Shown: positions 49,765 through 58,405, numbered from the stretch's first letter. The stretch is DNA of 64,000 bases from Georgenia daeguensis (GCF_039537705.1 NZ_BAABBA010000007.1:147904-211903); one strand, 5' to 3'. Notes: generated by a model not told the origin, from the letters alone. Program-made: numbers and translations.

Positions 49765-50247
49765 ATGACCAGCAAGTTCGTCCTCCCAGCACTGGCGGTG
49801 CTCCTGACGGCCGGCGGTTGCTCGGCCACCATCCCCACCGATCCCGACGGCACGCTCGACCGGGTCAGCGGCGGCACGCTGCGCGTCGGCGTCTCGCCGA
49901 ACCCGCCGTGGACCGACCTGCCCGGCGGGACCGAGGGCGACCCCGCCGGAACCGAGGTGGAGCTGGTGGAGCGGTTCGCCGAGTCGGTCGACGCCGAGAT
50001 CGTGTGGGTGCCCGGCGGCGAGGAGGACCTGATCGGGCAGCTCGAGCACGACGAGCTGGACCTGGTCATCGGCGGCCTCACGGCGAAGTCGCCGTGGTCG
50101 AGCAAGGTCGCCCTCACCTACCGCTACACCGCGACCACCGGTCCGCGAGGGGAGAAGGAGCTGCACGTCATGGCCGCGCCGATGGGTGAGAACGCGTTCC
50201 TCGCCGAGCTCGAGCGCTTCCTCCTGGACCAGGAGCTGCCGGCATGA
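49765..50247 (+). CDS. Small lipoprotein with half a periplasmic solute-binding domain
   Basis: 160 aa. Signal plus lipobox LLTAGGC (Cys19). Mature part: GGTLRVGVSPNPPWTDLPGG, TEVELVERFAESVDAEIVWV then LIGQLEHDELDLVIGGLTAK: strands and helices of the first lobe of a family-3 solute-binding protein. The second lobe is missing (normal length about 260 aa), and the Arg/Asp that grips an amino acid is not evident. The next gene, a CDF transporter, overlaps by ATGA. It may be a degenerate binding protein adopted as accessory to the transporter. Confidence 0.7.
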   Translation: MTSKFVLPALAVLLTAGGCSATIPTDPDGTLDRVSGGTLRVGVSPNPPWTDLPGGTEGDPAGTEVELVERFAESVDAEIVWVPGGEEDLIGQLEHDELDLVIGGLTAKSPWSSKVALTYRYTATTGPRGEKELHVMAAPMGENAFLAELERFLLDQELPA

Positions 50248-51248
50248 GCGCGAGGTTCGGCCGCACCGAGCTCCCCGAGGAGCAGGAGCGCGCCCTGCGC
50301 CGGGCGGTCCGCCTGGCGTGGCTGACGATCGCCTTCCTCGTCACCGCCGTCGCCGGGACCTACCTGGCGATGGGCAGCTCCCAGGCGATGAAGGCGGCCT
50401 GGATGGAGGACATGCTGTCCTTCATCCCCCCGATCGCGTTCCTCATCGCCGTCCGCCGCACGCGGCGCCCACCCACGCCCGAGCACCCCTACGGCTACCA
50501 CCGGTCCGTCGGTGTGGGGCACCTCGTGGCCGCGACGGCGCTCTGCGCGATGGGCGCCTTCATGGTGTTCGACTCGGCCTCGGGCCTGGTCAAGGCCGAG
50601 CACCCGCCCGTCGGGCTCATGGAGGTCGGCGGCTACACGTTCTGGTCGGGCTGGCTGATGATCGCCGTCCTCGCCTACACCGCGGTGCCGCCCGTGCTGC
50701 TCGGGCGGGCCAAGATGCCGCTCGCGGAGACGCTGCACGACCGCGTGCTCTACGCCGACGCGGACATGAACAAGGCGGACTGGATGACGGCGGTGGGCGG
50801 CATCGTGGGCGTCCTCGGCATCGGCCTGGGCCTGTGGTGGGCCGACGCCGTGGCCGCCCTCTTCATCTCGGGCAGCATCCTCAAGGACGGCGTGACCAAC
50901 CTCAAGGTGGCCGTGCGGGCCCTGATGGACGCGCGCGCCGAGACGTACGACGGGAAGGACCCGCACCCGCTGGTGCTCGCCATCGACGAGCAGCTCACCT
51001 CTCTCGACTGGGTCAAGGAGGCCCAGTCGCGCGTGCGGGACCAGGGCCACGTCTTCCACGTCGAGTCCTTCGTGGTGCCCCGGCCGGGGTACGCCCCCAC
51101 GCTGGAGGACCTCCGGCTCGCACGGGAGATGTCCGTCGACCTGGACTGGAAGGTCGACGACATCGTGGTGATCCCGGTCGAGGCGCTCCCCGAGCGGATG
51201 CTGCCCGGTGTCGGGGAGAGGACCAGCAGCCACGACGCGGACGCCTGA
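50244..51248 (+). CDS. Cation diffusion facilitator (CDF) transporter with variant metal site
   Basis: 334 aa with six TM helices. MEDMLSFIPPIAFLIAVRR, HPYGYHRSVGVGHLVAATAL, YADADMNKADWMTAVGGI and a C-terminal cytoplasmic domain (VKEAQSRVRDQGHVFHVESF). CDFs exchange Zn2+/Mn2+/Fe2+ for protons. In TM5 the usual H-x3-D is replaced by D-x-N-x-x-D (DMNKAD), and TM2 has ED instead of the common SD-A-L-E pattern, so metal preference may differ. Coupled by ATGA to the small lipoprotein. Confidence 0.85.
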   Translation: MSARFGRTELPEEQERALRRAVRLAWLTIAFLVTAVAGTYLAMGSSQAMKAAWMEDMLSFIPPIAFLIAVRRTRRPPTPEHPYGYHRSVGVGHLVAATALCAMGAFMVFDSASGLVKAEHPPVGLMEVGGYTFWSGWLMIAVLAYTAVPPVLLGRAKMPLAETLHDRVLYADADMNKADWMTAVGGIVGVLGIGLGLWWADAVAALFISGSILKDGVTNLKVAVRALMDARAETYDGKDPHPLVLAIDEQLTSLDWVKEAQSRVRDQGHVFHVESFVVPRPGYAPTLEDLRLAREMSVDLDWKVDDIVVIPVEALPERMLPGVGERTSSHDADA

Positions 51249-51408
51249 GCAGCCGCGCGGTGCGCTCCCCGGGCGCCCGACGACGACGCCCGAGCACCCG
51301 TCGCCGGCCGCCCCCACGCTCGAGATGCGAGGCACCGCCGCACCCCCCGATAGTGGAGAGGTGGCCCGTGCCCCCGGCCCCCACGGCATGACGTCGGAAG
51401 GAGGAAGG

Positions 51409-52155
51409 ATGCTCGAGCGCGACGTGGCGCCCGGCGTGCACCGGCTGGAGCACGCCTATGTCAACTGCTACCTGATCGAGGACGACGACGGCCGGCTCAC
51501 CTTGGTCGACGCGGGGCTGCCGGCGTTCTGGCCGCTCCTCGGCCGGGCCCTGCGGGAGCTGGGTCGCCGGCCGCGCGACGTCGCGGCGCTGGTGCTCACG
51601 CACGCCCACTTCGACCACGTGGGCGTGGCCCGCCGGCTCCAGGAGCGCTACGGCGTCGCGGTGTGGGCCCACGAGAAGGAGCGGTATCTCGCGGCCCACC
51701 CGTACCGCTACGCGCACGAGAACATGCGCGGCGTCTACCCGCTGCGCTACCCGCGGGCCGCGCTCATTCTCGGGGCGATGGCCCGGGCGGGAGCGCTCGC
51801 GGTCAAGGGCGTGAGCGCGGAGGGGACTCTCGAGGACGGCGAGACCCTCGACGTGCCCGGCCGCCCCCGGGTGGTGCTCAGCCCCGGCCACACGTTCGGG
51901 CACTGCGCCCTGCACCTGCCCGACCGGGACGCCCTGCTCAGCGGCGACGCCCTCGTCACGCTCGACCCGTACACCGCGCACACGGGCCCGCGCATCATCG
52001 CCGGGGCCGCCACGGCGGACTCCGCCATGGCGCTGGCCTCCCTCGACGTCCTCGCCGCGACCGGTGCCGGCACGGTGCTGCCCGGCCACGGCGAGCCGTG
52101 GCGCGAGGGCGTCGACTCCGCCGTCGCCGCGGCGAGGGCGGCCGGACCCTCCTGA
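51409..52155 (+). CDS. MBL-fold metallo-hydrolase
   Basis: 248 aa. Metal motif LTHAHFDHVGVARRL (H-x-H-x-D-H), then SPGHTFGHCALHLPDRDALL (third His), LLSGDALVT (Asp) and VLPGHGEPWR (last His). This is the typical binuclear zinc pattern of glyoxalase II-like or lactonase-like hydrolases. The ATG at 51409 follows AAGGAGGAAGG; an ATG seven codons upstream is less likely. A start-up Gly-Val-His strand is typical for the family. Substrate unknown. Confidence 0.85.
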   Translation: MLERDVAPGVHRLEHAYVNCYLIEDDDGRLTLVDAGLPAFWPLLGRALRELGRRPRDVAALVLTHAHFDHVGVARRLQERYGVAVWAHEKERYLAAHPYRYAHENMRGVYPLRYPRAALILGAMARAGALAVKGVSAEGTLEDGETLDVPGRPRVVLSPGHTFGHCALHLPDRDALLSGDALVTLDPYTAHTGPRIIAGAATADSAMALASLDVLAATGAGTVLPGHGEPWREGVDSAVAAARAAGPS

Positions 52156-52242
52156 CCGCGCCCCGCGGCCAGGACCGGCGGACGCCCCCCCCGGGCGCCC
52201 GCGCGAGAAGGTAGATCCGACAGAACCGAAGGAGTGAGCAGC

Positions 52243-52492
52243 ATGGCAACCGGAGAGACCGGCTTCGACGACGTCACCTACGACCTCATCTCGGTGCAGT
52301 ACCACTCGCTCAAGGCGGGGCACGACTACGGGCAGTACGTCCGTGACGCCCCGCAACGCGGGCAAGGAGGACATCGCCGCGTTCTTCGAGAAGGTCATGG
52401 CCGAGGACTCCGCCCGAGCCCACCAGTGCCACGAGTTCCTGCGTCAGCTCGGTCCGGGCACCGACAACACCGCGCCGCAGCAGGGAGGCTGA
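52243..52492 (+). pseudogene. Frameshifted small helical protein (82-aa family, extra C in a CCCC run)
   Basis: Starts MATGETGFDDVTYDLISVQY with AAGGAG upstream. After HDYGQYVRDA the frame runs into CCCC (52349-52352). Removing one C restores RNAGKEDIAAFFEKVMAEDS, then CHEFLRQLGPG, ending at a stop at 52492. The intact product would be about 82 aa, helical, with conserved His/Asp/Glu, and I recognise it as a small protein conserved in actinobacteria. One extra base could be a sequencing error, a real lesion, or a slip site. Without it the gene is complete, so the change is recent. A strong hairpin terminator follows. Confidence 0.75.
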
Positions 52493-52506
52493 CAGCCCCG
52501 CACGGA

Positions 52507-52547
52507 CAGGCCCCCCACCTGCCGGGGTCGGCGGGTGCGGGGGCCTG
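52507..52547 (+). terminator. Long hairpin terminator after the frameshifted gene
   Basis: Arms of 17 and 18 bases (outer CAGGCCCCC / GGGGGCCTG, inner CACCTGCC / GGCGGGTG with one G-T wobble and one bulged base) around a 6-base loop. It separates the small gene from the molybdopterin oxidoreductase operon. Confidence 0.7.
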
Positions 52548-52709
52548 CGTGCGAGGACAGCAGGTGCTCAGGTGGTGAAGGTGTCGAGGCCGGCACCCCG
52601 CCAGGCACGGCGCCGGCGGGTGCCGGGCTCGCCCCCAGTGCGGTTGCGGCGCCGTCGGGGCTGCGTTTCCCTGGTCGGACCCGGCGGCGACGCAGCGACG
52701 GAGGCATGG

Positions 52710-55184
52710 ATGACCACCTCGGACCGGATCGCGGACATCTGGGGCACACGCACCCCGTACGAGCGCGGGGGAGCGTGGCCGGCGCGGGTGGACACGCACC
52801 TCGAGGAGGGGCTCGCCCCGGGCGACGTCGACCGGTGGGTGCAGACCGCCTCGATCCTGCACTCCAACGGTGACGCGCTCGACATCGCGGTCAAGGACGG
52901 CCGCATGGTCGGCGTGCGGGGCCGCGCCACCGACCGGGTGAACCACGGCCGGCTGGGGCCGAAGGACCTCTTCGGGTGGCAGGCCAACGCCTCGCCCGAC
53001 CGCCTCACCCGGCCGCTGGTGCGCCGCGGCGGTGACCTCGTCGAGGCGTCGTGGGACGAGGCGATGACGCTGGTCGTGGAGCGGACGCACAAGTTCCTGG
53101 ACGAGCAGGGTGCGAGCGCCGTCGGCTTCTACACCACCGGGCAGCTGTTCCTCGAGGAGTACTACACGCTCGGTCTGGTGGCCCACGGCGGGATCGGCAC
53201 CAACCACGTGGACGGCAACACCCGGCTGTGCACGGCCACCGCCGCCGAGGCGCTCAAGGAGTCCTTCGCCTCGGACGGTCAGCCGGGCTCGTACTCGGAC
53301 ATCGACCACGCCGACGTGATCGCGCTCTACGGCCACAACATGGCCGAGACCCAGGTGGTCCTGTGGTCGCGGGTGCTCGACCGGCTGGCCGGGCCCAACC
53401 CGCCGGCGATCGTCTGCGTCGACCCGCGCCCGACGCCGGTGGCGAAGACCGCCACGGTCCACCTCGCCCCGCGCCCGGGCACCAACGTCGCCCTGATGAA
53501 CGGGCTGCTCCACGAGATCGTCACGAACGACTGGGTCGACCACGACTACGTGGCCGCCCACGCCGTCGGCCTCGACGAGCTGGTCGCAGGGATCAGGGAG
53601 TACCCGCCCGAACGGGTCGCCCGGATCTGCGACGTCCCCGAGGCGGACCTGCGAGAGGCGGCCCGGCTGGTCGGCACCGCGGACCGGCTCCTCTCCACCG
53701 TGCTGCAGGGCTTCTACCAGTCCCACCAGGCCACGGCCGCCTCGGTGCAGGTCAACAACATCCACATCCTGCGGGGCATGCTCGGCCGGCCAGGCTGCGG
53801 GCTGCTGCAGATGAACGGCCAGCCGACGGCGGAGAACACCCGGGAGGCAGGCGCGGACGGCGACCTGCCAGGTTTTCGCAACTGGTCCAACGACACCCAA
53901 GTCGAGGACCTCGCGCGGGTGTGGAACGTGGAGCCGATGGCGATCCCGCACTACTCCCCGCCGACGCACGTCATGCAGATGATCCGCTACGCCGAGGAGG
54001 GGTCGATCCGCATGCTTTGGGTCCAGGCCACCAACCCGGCGGTCTCGCTGCCCGAGCTGGACCGGGTCCGCTCGATCCTGAGCCAGGACCGGCTCTTCCT
54101 GGTGGTCCAGGACATCTTCCTCTCGGAGACGGCGCAGCTCGCCGACGTGGTCCTGCCGGCCGCCACCTGGGGAGAGAAGACCGGCACGTTCACCAACGCC
54201 GACCGCACGGTGCACCTGTCGGAGAAGGCGGTCGACCCGCCCGGCGAGGCGCGCCCGGACCTGGAGATCTTCATCGACTTCGCGCACCGGCTCGGCCTGG
54301 AGGACAAGGACGGCGCCCCGCTCGTGAAGTGGTCCACGCCGGAGGAGGCGTTCGAGGCGTGGAAGGAGTGCAGCCGCGGCCGCCCCTGCGACTACACGGG
54401 CATCACGTACGAGAAGCTGCGCGGCGGCACCGGCATCCAGTGGCCCTGCACCGAGGACGCGCCCGACGGCACCGAGCGGCTCTACGCCGACGGGAAGTTC
54501 TTCGCCGACCCCGAGTACTGCGAGAGCTACGGCCGCGACCTCGTCACCGGCGCGCCGGTCGAGGAAGAGCAGTACAAGGCCATGAACCCGGAGGGCCGGG
54601 CCGTCCTGAAGTTCGCCGAGTACCTCCCGCCGCACGAGCTGCCGAGCGAGGACTACCCGTTCCAGCTCATCACCGGCCGGACGGTCTACCACTTCCACAC
54701 GCGCACCAAGACCGGCCGGGCGCCCCAGCTCCAGGCCGCGGCGCCCGAGGTGTGGGTGGAGGTCTCCGCGCCCGACGCCGAGCTGCTCGGCCTCGCCGAG
54801 GGAGACCTCGCGGAGATCACGACGCCGCGGGGGAGCGTCCGCGCCCGCGCCAGGATCAGCGCGATCCGCGAGGGTGTCGTCTTCCTGCCCTTCCACTACG
54901 GGTACTGGGACCGCGGCGGCCACGGGCCGGACGCAGCGGCGTCCGACGGCGGGGGCCGTGCGGCGAACGAGCTCACCATCACCGACTGGGACCCGGCGTC
55001 CAAGCAGCCGATCTTCAAGACCGCTGCGGCCCGCGTCACCCGCCTCGCGGACGGCGGAGGGGCGGCGTCGGCTGCCCCGACGACCACCGCCTCCGCCCCC
55101 TTGACCGGCTGGGTGCCGCCCACCCGCGGAGGTCCCGGCTCCGGCGTCGAGGAGGACCTGGCGGCCACGGGAGGCGCGCGATGA
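52710..55184 (+). CDS. Molybdopterin oxidoreductase lacking the N-terminal Fe-S cysteines
   Basis: 824 aa, related to assimilatory nitrate reductases and formate dehydrogenases. Domains: variant N-terminal domain about 1-90, Mo-bisMGD catalytic domain with Mo-ligand Cys174 in GNTRLCTATAAEALKESF, and C-terminal dinucleotide-binding domain (about 640-790; FQLITGRTVYHFHTRTKTGR). In most relatives the N terminus holds four Fe4S4 cysteines; here the matching stretch reads VQTASILHSNGDALDIAVKD and VNHGRLGPKDLFGW, and the first Cys of the protein is Cys174. The ATG at 52710 has GGAGG upstream. Coupled by ATGA to the next gene. Reaction and electron partner unknown. Confidence 0.88.
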   Translation: MTTSDRIADIWGTRTPYERGGAWPARVDTHLEEGLAPGDVDRWVQTASILHSNGDALDIAVKDGRMVGVRGRATDRVNHGRLGPKDLFGWQANASPDRLTRPLVRRGGDLVEASWDEAMTLVVERTHKFLDEQGASAVGFYTTGQLFLEEYYTLGLVAHGGIGTNHVDGNTRLCTATAAEALKESFASDGQPGSYSDIDHADVIALYGHNMAETQVVLWSRVLDRLAGPNPPAIVCVDPRPTPVAKTATVHLAPRPGTNVALMNGLLHEIVTNDWVDHDYVAAHAVGLDELVAGIREYPPERVARICDVPEADLREAARLVGTADRLLSTVLQGFYQSHQATAASVQVNNIHILRGMLGRPGCGLLQMNGQPTAENTREAGADGDLPGFRNWSNDTQVEDLARVWNVEPMAIPHYSPPTHVMQMIRYAEEGSIRMLWVQATNPAVSLPELDRVRSILSQDRLFLVVQDIFLSETAQLADVVLPAATWGEKTGTFTNADRTVHLSEKAVDPPGEARPDLEIFIDFAHRLGLEDKDGAPLVKWSTPEEAFEAWKECSRGRPCDYTGITYEKLRGGTGIQWPCTEDAPDGTERLYADGKFFADPEYCESYGRDLVTGAPVEEEQYKAMNPEGRAVLKFAEYLPPHELPSEDYPFQLITGRTVYHFHTRTKTGRAPQLQAAAPEVWVEVSAPDAELLGLAEGDLAEITTPRGSVRARARISAIREGVVFLPFHYGYWDRGGHGPDAAASDGGGRAANELTITDWDPASKQPIFKTAAARVTRLADGGGAASAAPTTTASAPLTGWVPPTRGGPGSGVEEDLAATGGAR

Positions 55185-55663
55185 AGATCGGCCTGGTGCT
55201 CGAGGAGCTGCACCGCAGCGAGAACGACCTGGCCCACGAGCTGCTGCAGGTGGCCGACCGCCACAAGGTGGACCACGAGATCTACCACGTCGGGCGGGAC
55301 CTGGCGGTGTGGTCGCAACGGCACGTGCGCGAGATCGCTGAGATCGCCGAGCGCTACGGGCAGAAGCTGGACCCCGAGCCCAGGGGCGAGTCGACGCTCG
55401 CCGCGAAGCTCGTCGACAAGAGCAGCGAGCTGATGGGCCGGGCGAAGTTCCCCGGGCTGCTGCTGCTGCGCGACCTGCGCGGGCTCTACCTGAAGGCGGC
55501 AGGGGTCTCCACGGACTGGGAGATGCTCGCCCAGGCCGCCCAGGGCATCAAGCACACCGATCTGCTCGAGGTCTGCCAGCGTTGCCACCCCCAGACCGTG
55601 CGGCAGATGCGCTGGGCGAACGGCAAGCTCAAGGAGTCCTCCACGCAGGTGCTCGTCAGCTGA
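55181..55663 (+). CDS. Helical His/Glu-rich protein coupled to the molybdopterin oxidoreductase
   Basis: 160 aa, all-helical by pattern. The first 45 residues hold many possible metal ligands: EELHRSENDLAHELLQVADR, then HKVDHEIYHVGRDLAVWSQR. Near the C terminus is VCQRCHPQTVRQM (Cys122, Cys125, His126). I recognise it only as a conserved partner of this type of oxidoreductase. It may be a ferritin- or hemerythrin-like or heme-binding electron partner, but no family match is certain. ATGA overlap shows co-translation. Confidence 0.72.
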   Translation: MKIGLVLEELHRSENDLAHELLQVADRHKVDHEIYHVGRDLAVWSQRHVREIAEIAERYGQKLDPEPRGESTLAAKLVDKSSELMGRAKFPGLLLLRDLRGLYLKAAGVSTDWEMLAQAAQGIKHTDLLEVCQRCHPQTVRQMRWANGKLKESSTQVLVS

Positions 55664-55679
55664 GGCCGACGCTCACCGG

Positions 55680-56393
55680 CTAGACCTCGACCGGCTCGAT
55701 CAGCTCCGGCCCGTCGTTGGTGACGTTGCCGACGGCCCTGCCCACGGGGCGCGGCACGAGGACCGGCTCGGGGATGGCGTCGATCAGGGCGCGCACGTCC
55801 TTCAGCTCCTGGGTGCGCGGGTCGAGCCAGGCGTCGACCATGTCCGGCGGGAGGAGCACCGGCGTGCGGTCGTGGATGTGCCCGAGGCTGTCGGCGGCGC
55901 GCGTCGTCATGATCGTGGCCGTCCACAGCCACTTGTCGGGGTGGTCCTCGGGCAGGCGCGGGTCCTTCCAGAACTCGTAGAGACCGGCGAAGGCGAGCGG
56001 CCCGTCGGCGTGCAGGAAGTACGGCTGCTTGCCGCCGTCGTCCATCTTCTGCCACTCGTAGTAGCCGTCTGCGGCCAGGATGCAGCGGCGGAGCGAGGCG
56101 GCCCGCCGGAACGAGGGTTTCTCCGTCACGCTCTCGGAGCGTGCGTTGATCAGGCGCGCGCCCGCGCCGGGGTCCTTCGACCAGGAGGGCACCAGCCCCC
56201 AGCGCACAGTGCGCAGCTGGCGGACCGGGGGTGTGTCGGGCTCGTTGCGCGGGGCGCGCTCGAGAACCGCACGGACGTCCTGCGTCGGGGCGATGTTCCA
56301 CGACGGCGGCAGCTCCTCGCCGACGACCTGCTGGATGTCGAAGGCGTTCACGAGGTCGGCGTCGCGCCGGGCGTTGGCATAGCGTCCGCACAT
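55680..56393 (-). CDS. SRAP-domain protein (HMCES/YedK-like SOS response-associated peptidase)
   Basis: 237 aa. Starts MCGRYANARRD: Cys2 becomes the N terminus after Met removal and forms a covalent link with abasic sites in single-stranded DNA. Other family residues: LPPSWNIAPTQDV, VRWGLVPSWSKDP, LINARSESV (Asn and Glu), ILAADGYYEWQ (Glu) and LGHIHDRTPVLLP (catalytic His). The protein shields abasic sites during replication. Monocistronic, convergent with the upstream operon, divergent from the tRNA. Confidence 0.92.
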   Translation of the reverse strand: MCGRYANARRDADLVNAFDIQQVVGEELPPSWNIAPTQDVRAVLERAPRNEPDTPPVRQLRTVRWGLVPSWSKDPGAGARLINARSESVTEKPSFRRAASLRRCILAADGYYEWQKMDDGGKQPYFLHADGPLAFAGLYEFWKDPRLPEDHPDKWLWTATIMTTRAADSLGHIHDRTPVLLPPDMVDAWLDPRTQELKDVRALIDAIPEPVLVPRPVGRAVGNVTNDGPELIEPVEV

Positions 56394-56449
56394 GGCGCCC
56401 AGTCTGCCAGGGGAGTGGCGAGGCTCACGCTCCGGCGGCCCCGTGCGGA

Positions 56450-56480
56450 TTGGCTCTCCGGGCCGGCGATGCCCTAAAGT
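56450..56480 (+). promoter_or_regulatory. Likely sigma-70-type promoter of tRNA-Ala
   Basis: TTGGCT (56450-56455) and TAAAGT (56475-56480) with a 19-base spacer, 28 bases before the tRNA. The spacer is long, so confidence is moderate. Confidence 0.45.
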
Positions 56481-56507
56481 AGTCCACGCCCCACGGGGCA
56501 CCCGCAC

Positions 56508-56580
56508 GGGGCTATGGCGCAGTTGGTAGCGCGCTTCCATGGCATGGAAGAGGTCGAGGGTTCGAATCCCTCTAGCTCCA
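56508..56580 (+). tRNA. tRNA-Ala (anticodon GGC)
   Basis: 73 nt, folds fully: acceptor GGGGCTA / TAGCTCC, D-stem GCGC / GCGC, anticodon stem CTTCC / GGAAG with loop ATGGCAT (anticodon GGC at 56541-56543), a 5-base variable loop, and T-stem GAGGG / CCCTC with loop TTCGAAT. The G3-U70 wobble pair that marks alanine tRNAs is present. CCA is not encoded. It reads GCC and GCU codons. Confidence 0.97.
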
Positions 56581-56600
56581 CTCGTCGTCACCGCAGAGAA

Positions 56601-56627
56601 ACCCTGGGCTCCCGCCCAGGGTTTTTT
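56601..56627 (+). terminator. Rho-independent terminator of tRNA-Ala
   Basis: 9-bp perfect stem (ACCCTGGGC / GCCCAGGGT), 4-base loop, then six T residues. The only textbook U-tract terminator in the window. On the other strand it could also serve the convergent DUF3072 gene. Confidence 0.93.
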
Positions 56628-56638
56628 CGTGTCGCGGC

Positions 56639-56848
56639 TCAGCCCTCCTGGACGCGACCGCTCCTGCCCTGCAGCTCGTCGATCAGCTTGGACGCCTCCG
56701 CCTTGGTGAGGTTGTCCGGGACCTCCTGCCCGGCCTCGCGGGCCAGCGTGCCCAGGTAGCTCAGCTGCGCGCCGGTCGCCGGCTCGTCGCCGGTCGTCCA
56801 GTCCTCGGGATCCTTGATGGTGTCGTCACCGGTCGGGTTCTCGCTCAT
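56639..56848 (-). CDS. DUF3072-domain small protein
   Basis: 69 aa, acidic. KDPEDWTTGDEPATGAQLSY, then LGTLAREAGQEVPDNLTKAE and ASKLIDELQG match DUF3072, a 50-60 aa actinobacterial domain of unknown function with an E-x-A-T-x-x-Q core. The ATG at 56848 is used. It is convergent with the tRNA and divergent from the SDR gene 129 bp away. Confidence 0.83.
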   Translation of the reverse strand: MSENPTGDDTIKDPEDWTTGDEPATGAQLSYLGTLAREAGQEVPDNLTKAEASKLIDELQGRSGRVQEG

Positions 56849-56977
56849 GTCGCTCACGCTAGGACGGGCCGGGAGATCCCGCGCGTCATGGCCGGTGAAA
56901 CGGGAGCGACGGTCGGCGCGCGTCCGCTGCGCCGAGCACCTAGCCTCTGGTGCTCCAGCGCCACCAGGGAGGTCATC

Positions 56978-57946
56978 GTGCGCATCGCCGGAGCCGTCGT
57001 CGTCATCACCGGTGCGTCGGACGGGATCGGCCGCGCCACGGCCCTCCTGCTCGCACGGAAGGGAGCCGCCGTCGTCCTGGCCGCCCGCCGTCGCGCCGCC
57101 CTGGACGAGGTTCTGGCGGAGTGCCGGCGGGCCGGCGCCGAGGCCCTCGCCGTGCCGACCGACGTAGCCGACGCCGCGGCCGTCGAGAATCTGGCGCGGC
57201 GCGCCGTGGAGAAGTTCGGCCGCATCGACGCCTGGGTCAACAACGCCGCCGTCGGCATCGTGGCGCCGTTCATGGAGACGCCGCTGGAGGACCTGCGCCG
57301 TCTCCTCGACGTCAACGTCATGGGCGTCGCGCACGGAACCCGCGCGGCGCTGCAGCAGATGCAGCGGCAGGGCTCGGGCGTGATCGTCAACGTCTCCTCG
57401 ATCCTGGGGGAGATCCCGGTGCCGTACGCCTCGGCGTACTCGATGTCGAAGTCCGCGACGCGTGCGCTCGGCGTGAGCCTGCGGGCCGAGCTGCGCCTCG
57501 CCGGCGCGTCGGACATCCACGTGTGCTCCGTGCTGCCGCCGAGCATCGACACCCCGTACTACCGGCAGGTCGCCAACTACGTCGGCCGTGAGGCGAAGCC
57601 GATCCCGCCGCTGTACAGCCCCCAGAGGGTCGCCCGGACGATCGCCGCCGTGGTGCGCCGGCCGCGCGCCGAGGCGGTCATCGGGCCCGCCGGCCGGGTG
57701 ATGGTGATGAAGCACCGTGCCTTCCCCGGCCCGATGGAGCGGGTGATGGGCGCGTACGTCGCCCGCACGCACCTCTCCCGGCGCAAGATCCCACCCACCA
57801 CGGGCAACCTGTACGGGGACGCGGGCGAACCCGCGAAGGTCGCGGGCGGCTACCACGGAGGACGGCGGACGGCCGGGCGCCGGGCGGCGACGGTGGTGCT
57901 CGCCGCCGCGGGCGTCGCAGGCCTCCTCCACCGTCCGCGTCCGTGA
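56978..57946 (+). CDS. SDR-family oxidoreductase with C-terminal extension
   Basis: 322 aa. VVVITGASDGIGRATALLLA (TG-x3-GIG), VNNAAVGIVAPF (N-N-A), VNVSSILGEIPVPYASAY-type Ser and a Tyr-x3-Lys in YSMSKSAT. After the SDR core (about 240) comes a basic extension, including KPIPPLYSPQRVARTIAAVV and a C-terminal hydrophobic segment (TVVLAAAGVAGLLH) that could anchor it to the membrane. GTG start at 56978 with GGGAGG upstream. Substrate unknown. Confidence 0.85.
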   Translation: MRIAGAVVVITGASDGIGRATALLLARKGAAVVLAARRRAALDEVLAECRRAGAEALAVPTDVADAAAVENLARRAVEKFGRIDAWVNNAAVGIVAPFMETPLEDLRRLLDVNVMGVAHGTRAALQQMQRQGSGVIVNVSSILGEIPVPYASAYSMSKSATRALGVSLRAELRLAGASDIHVCSVLPPSIDTPYYRQVANYVGREAKPIPPLYSPQRVARTIAAVVRRPRAEAVIGPAGRVMVMKHRAFPGPMERVMGAYVARTHLSRRKIPPTTGNLYGDAGEPAKVAGGYHGGRRTAGRRAATVVLAAAGVAGLLHRPRP

Positions 57947-58027
57947 CGGAGGTGGGCCGCGGGCCGGTCGTCCGGCTGCCGTCGGACCAGGTCGGGTGCG
58001 ACGGCTCGTGACGCTAGGGTCTCGCTC

Positions 58028-58405
58028 GTGACGATGTCGAGCCCTATCGAGAACCGCATCGGCCAGGTGTTCATCCCCGTCCGGGACATGGCGCGCTCGG
58101 CGCGGTGGTACTCCCGCCTGCTGGGACTGGCGGAGTCGGAGCCCAGCCACGACGGCACGATCTACGACCTGCAAACCGCCGGCGAGACCCGCCTGGCGCT
58201 CGACGCCAGCCGGCCTGAGTTCGACACCTCCGGACCGCCTCGGTTCTTCTTCTGGACGACCGACATGGTGGCGACCGTCGCGTTCCTGCAGGACCACGGC
58301 GTCACGCTCGACTCCGATGTCGAGGACATCGGGAGCGTCATGTTCCTCCAGTTCCGCGACCCCGACGGCAACCCCCTCATGGTGTGCCAGCGCACCCGCC
58401 GCTGA
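58028..58405 (+). CDS. VOC-family protein
   Basis: 125 aa. NRIGQVFIPVRDMARSARWY then YDLQTAGETRLALDASRPEF, and FFFWTTDMVATVAFLQDHG then VMFLQFRDPDGNPLMVCQ. Typical glyoxalase-like ligand-binding repeats. GTG 58028 or ATG 58034 may start it. Alone on its strand, no operon partner. Function not assignable. Confidence 0.83.
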   Translation: MTMSSPIENRIGQVFIPVRDMARSARWYSRLLGLAESEPSHDGTIYDLQTAGETRLALDASRPEFDTSGPPRFFFWTTDMVATVAFLQDHGVTLDSDVEDIGSVMFLQFRDPDGNPLMVCQRTRR

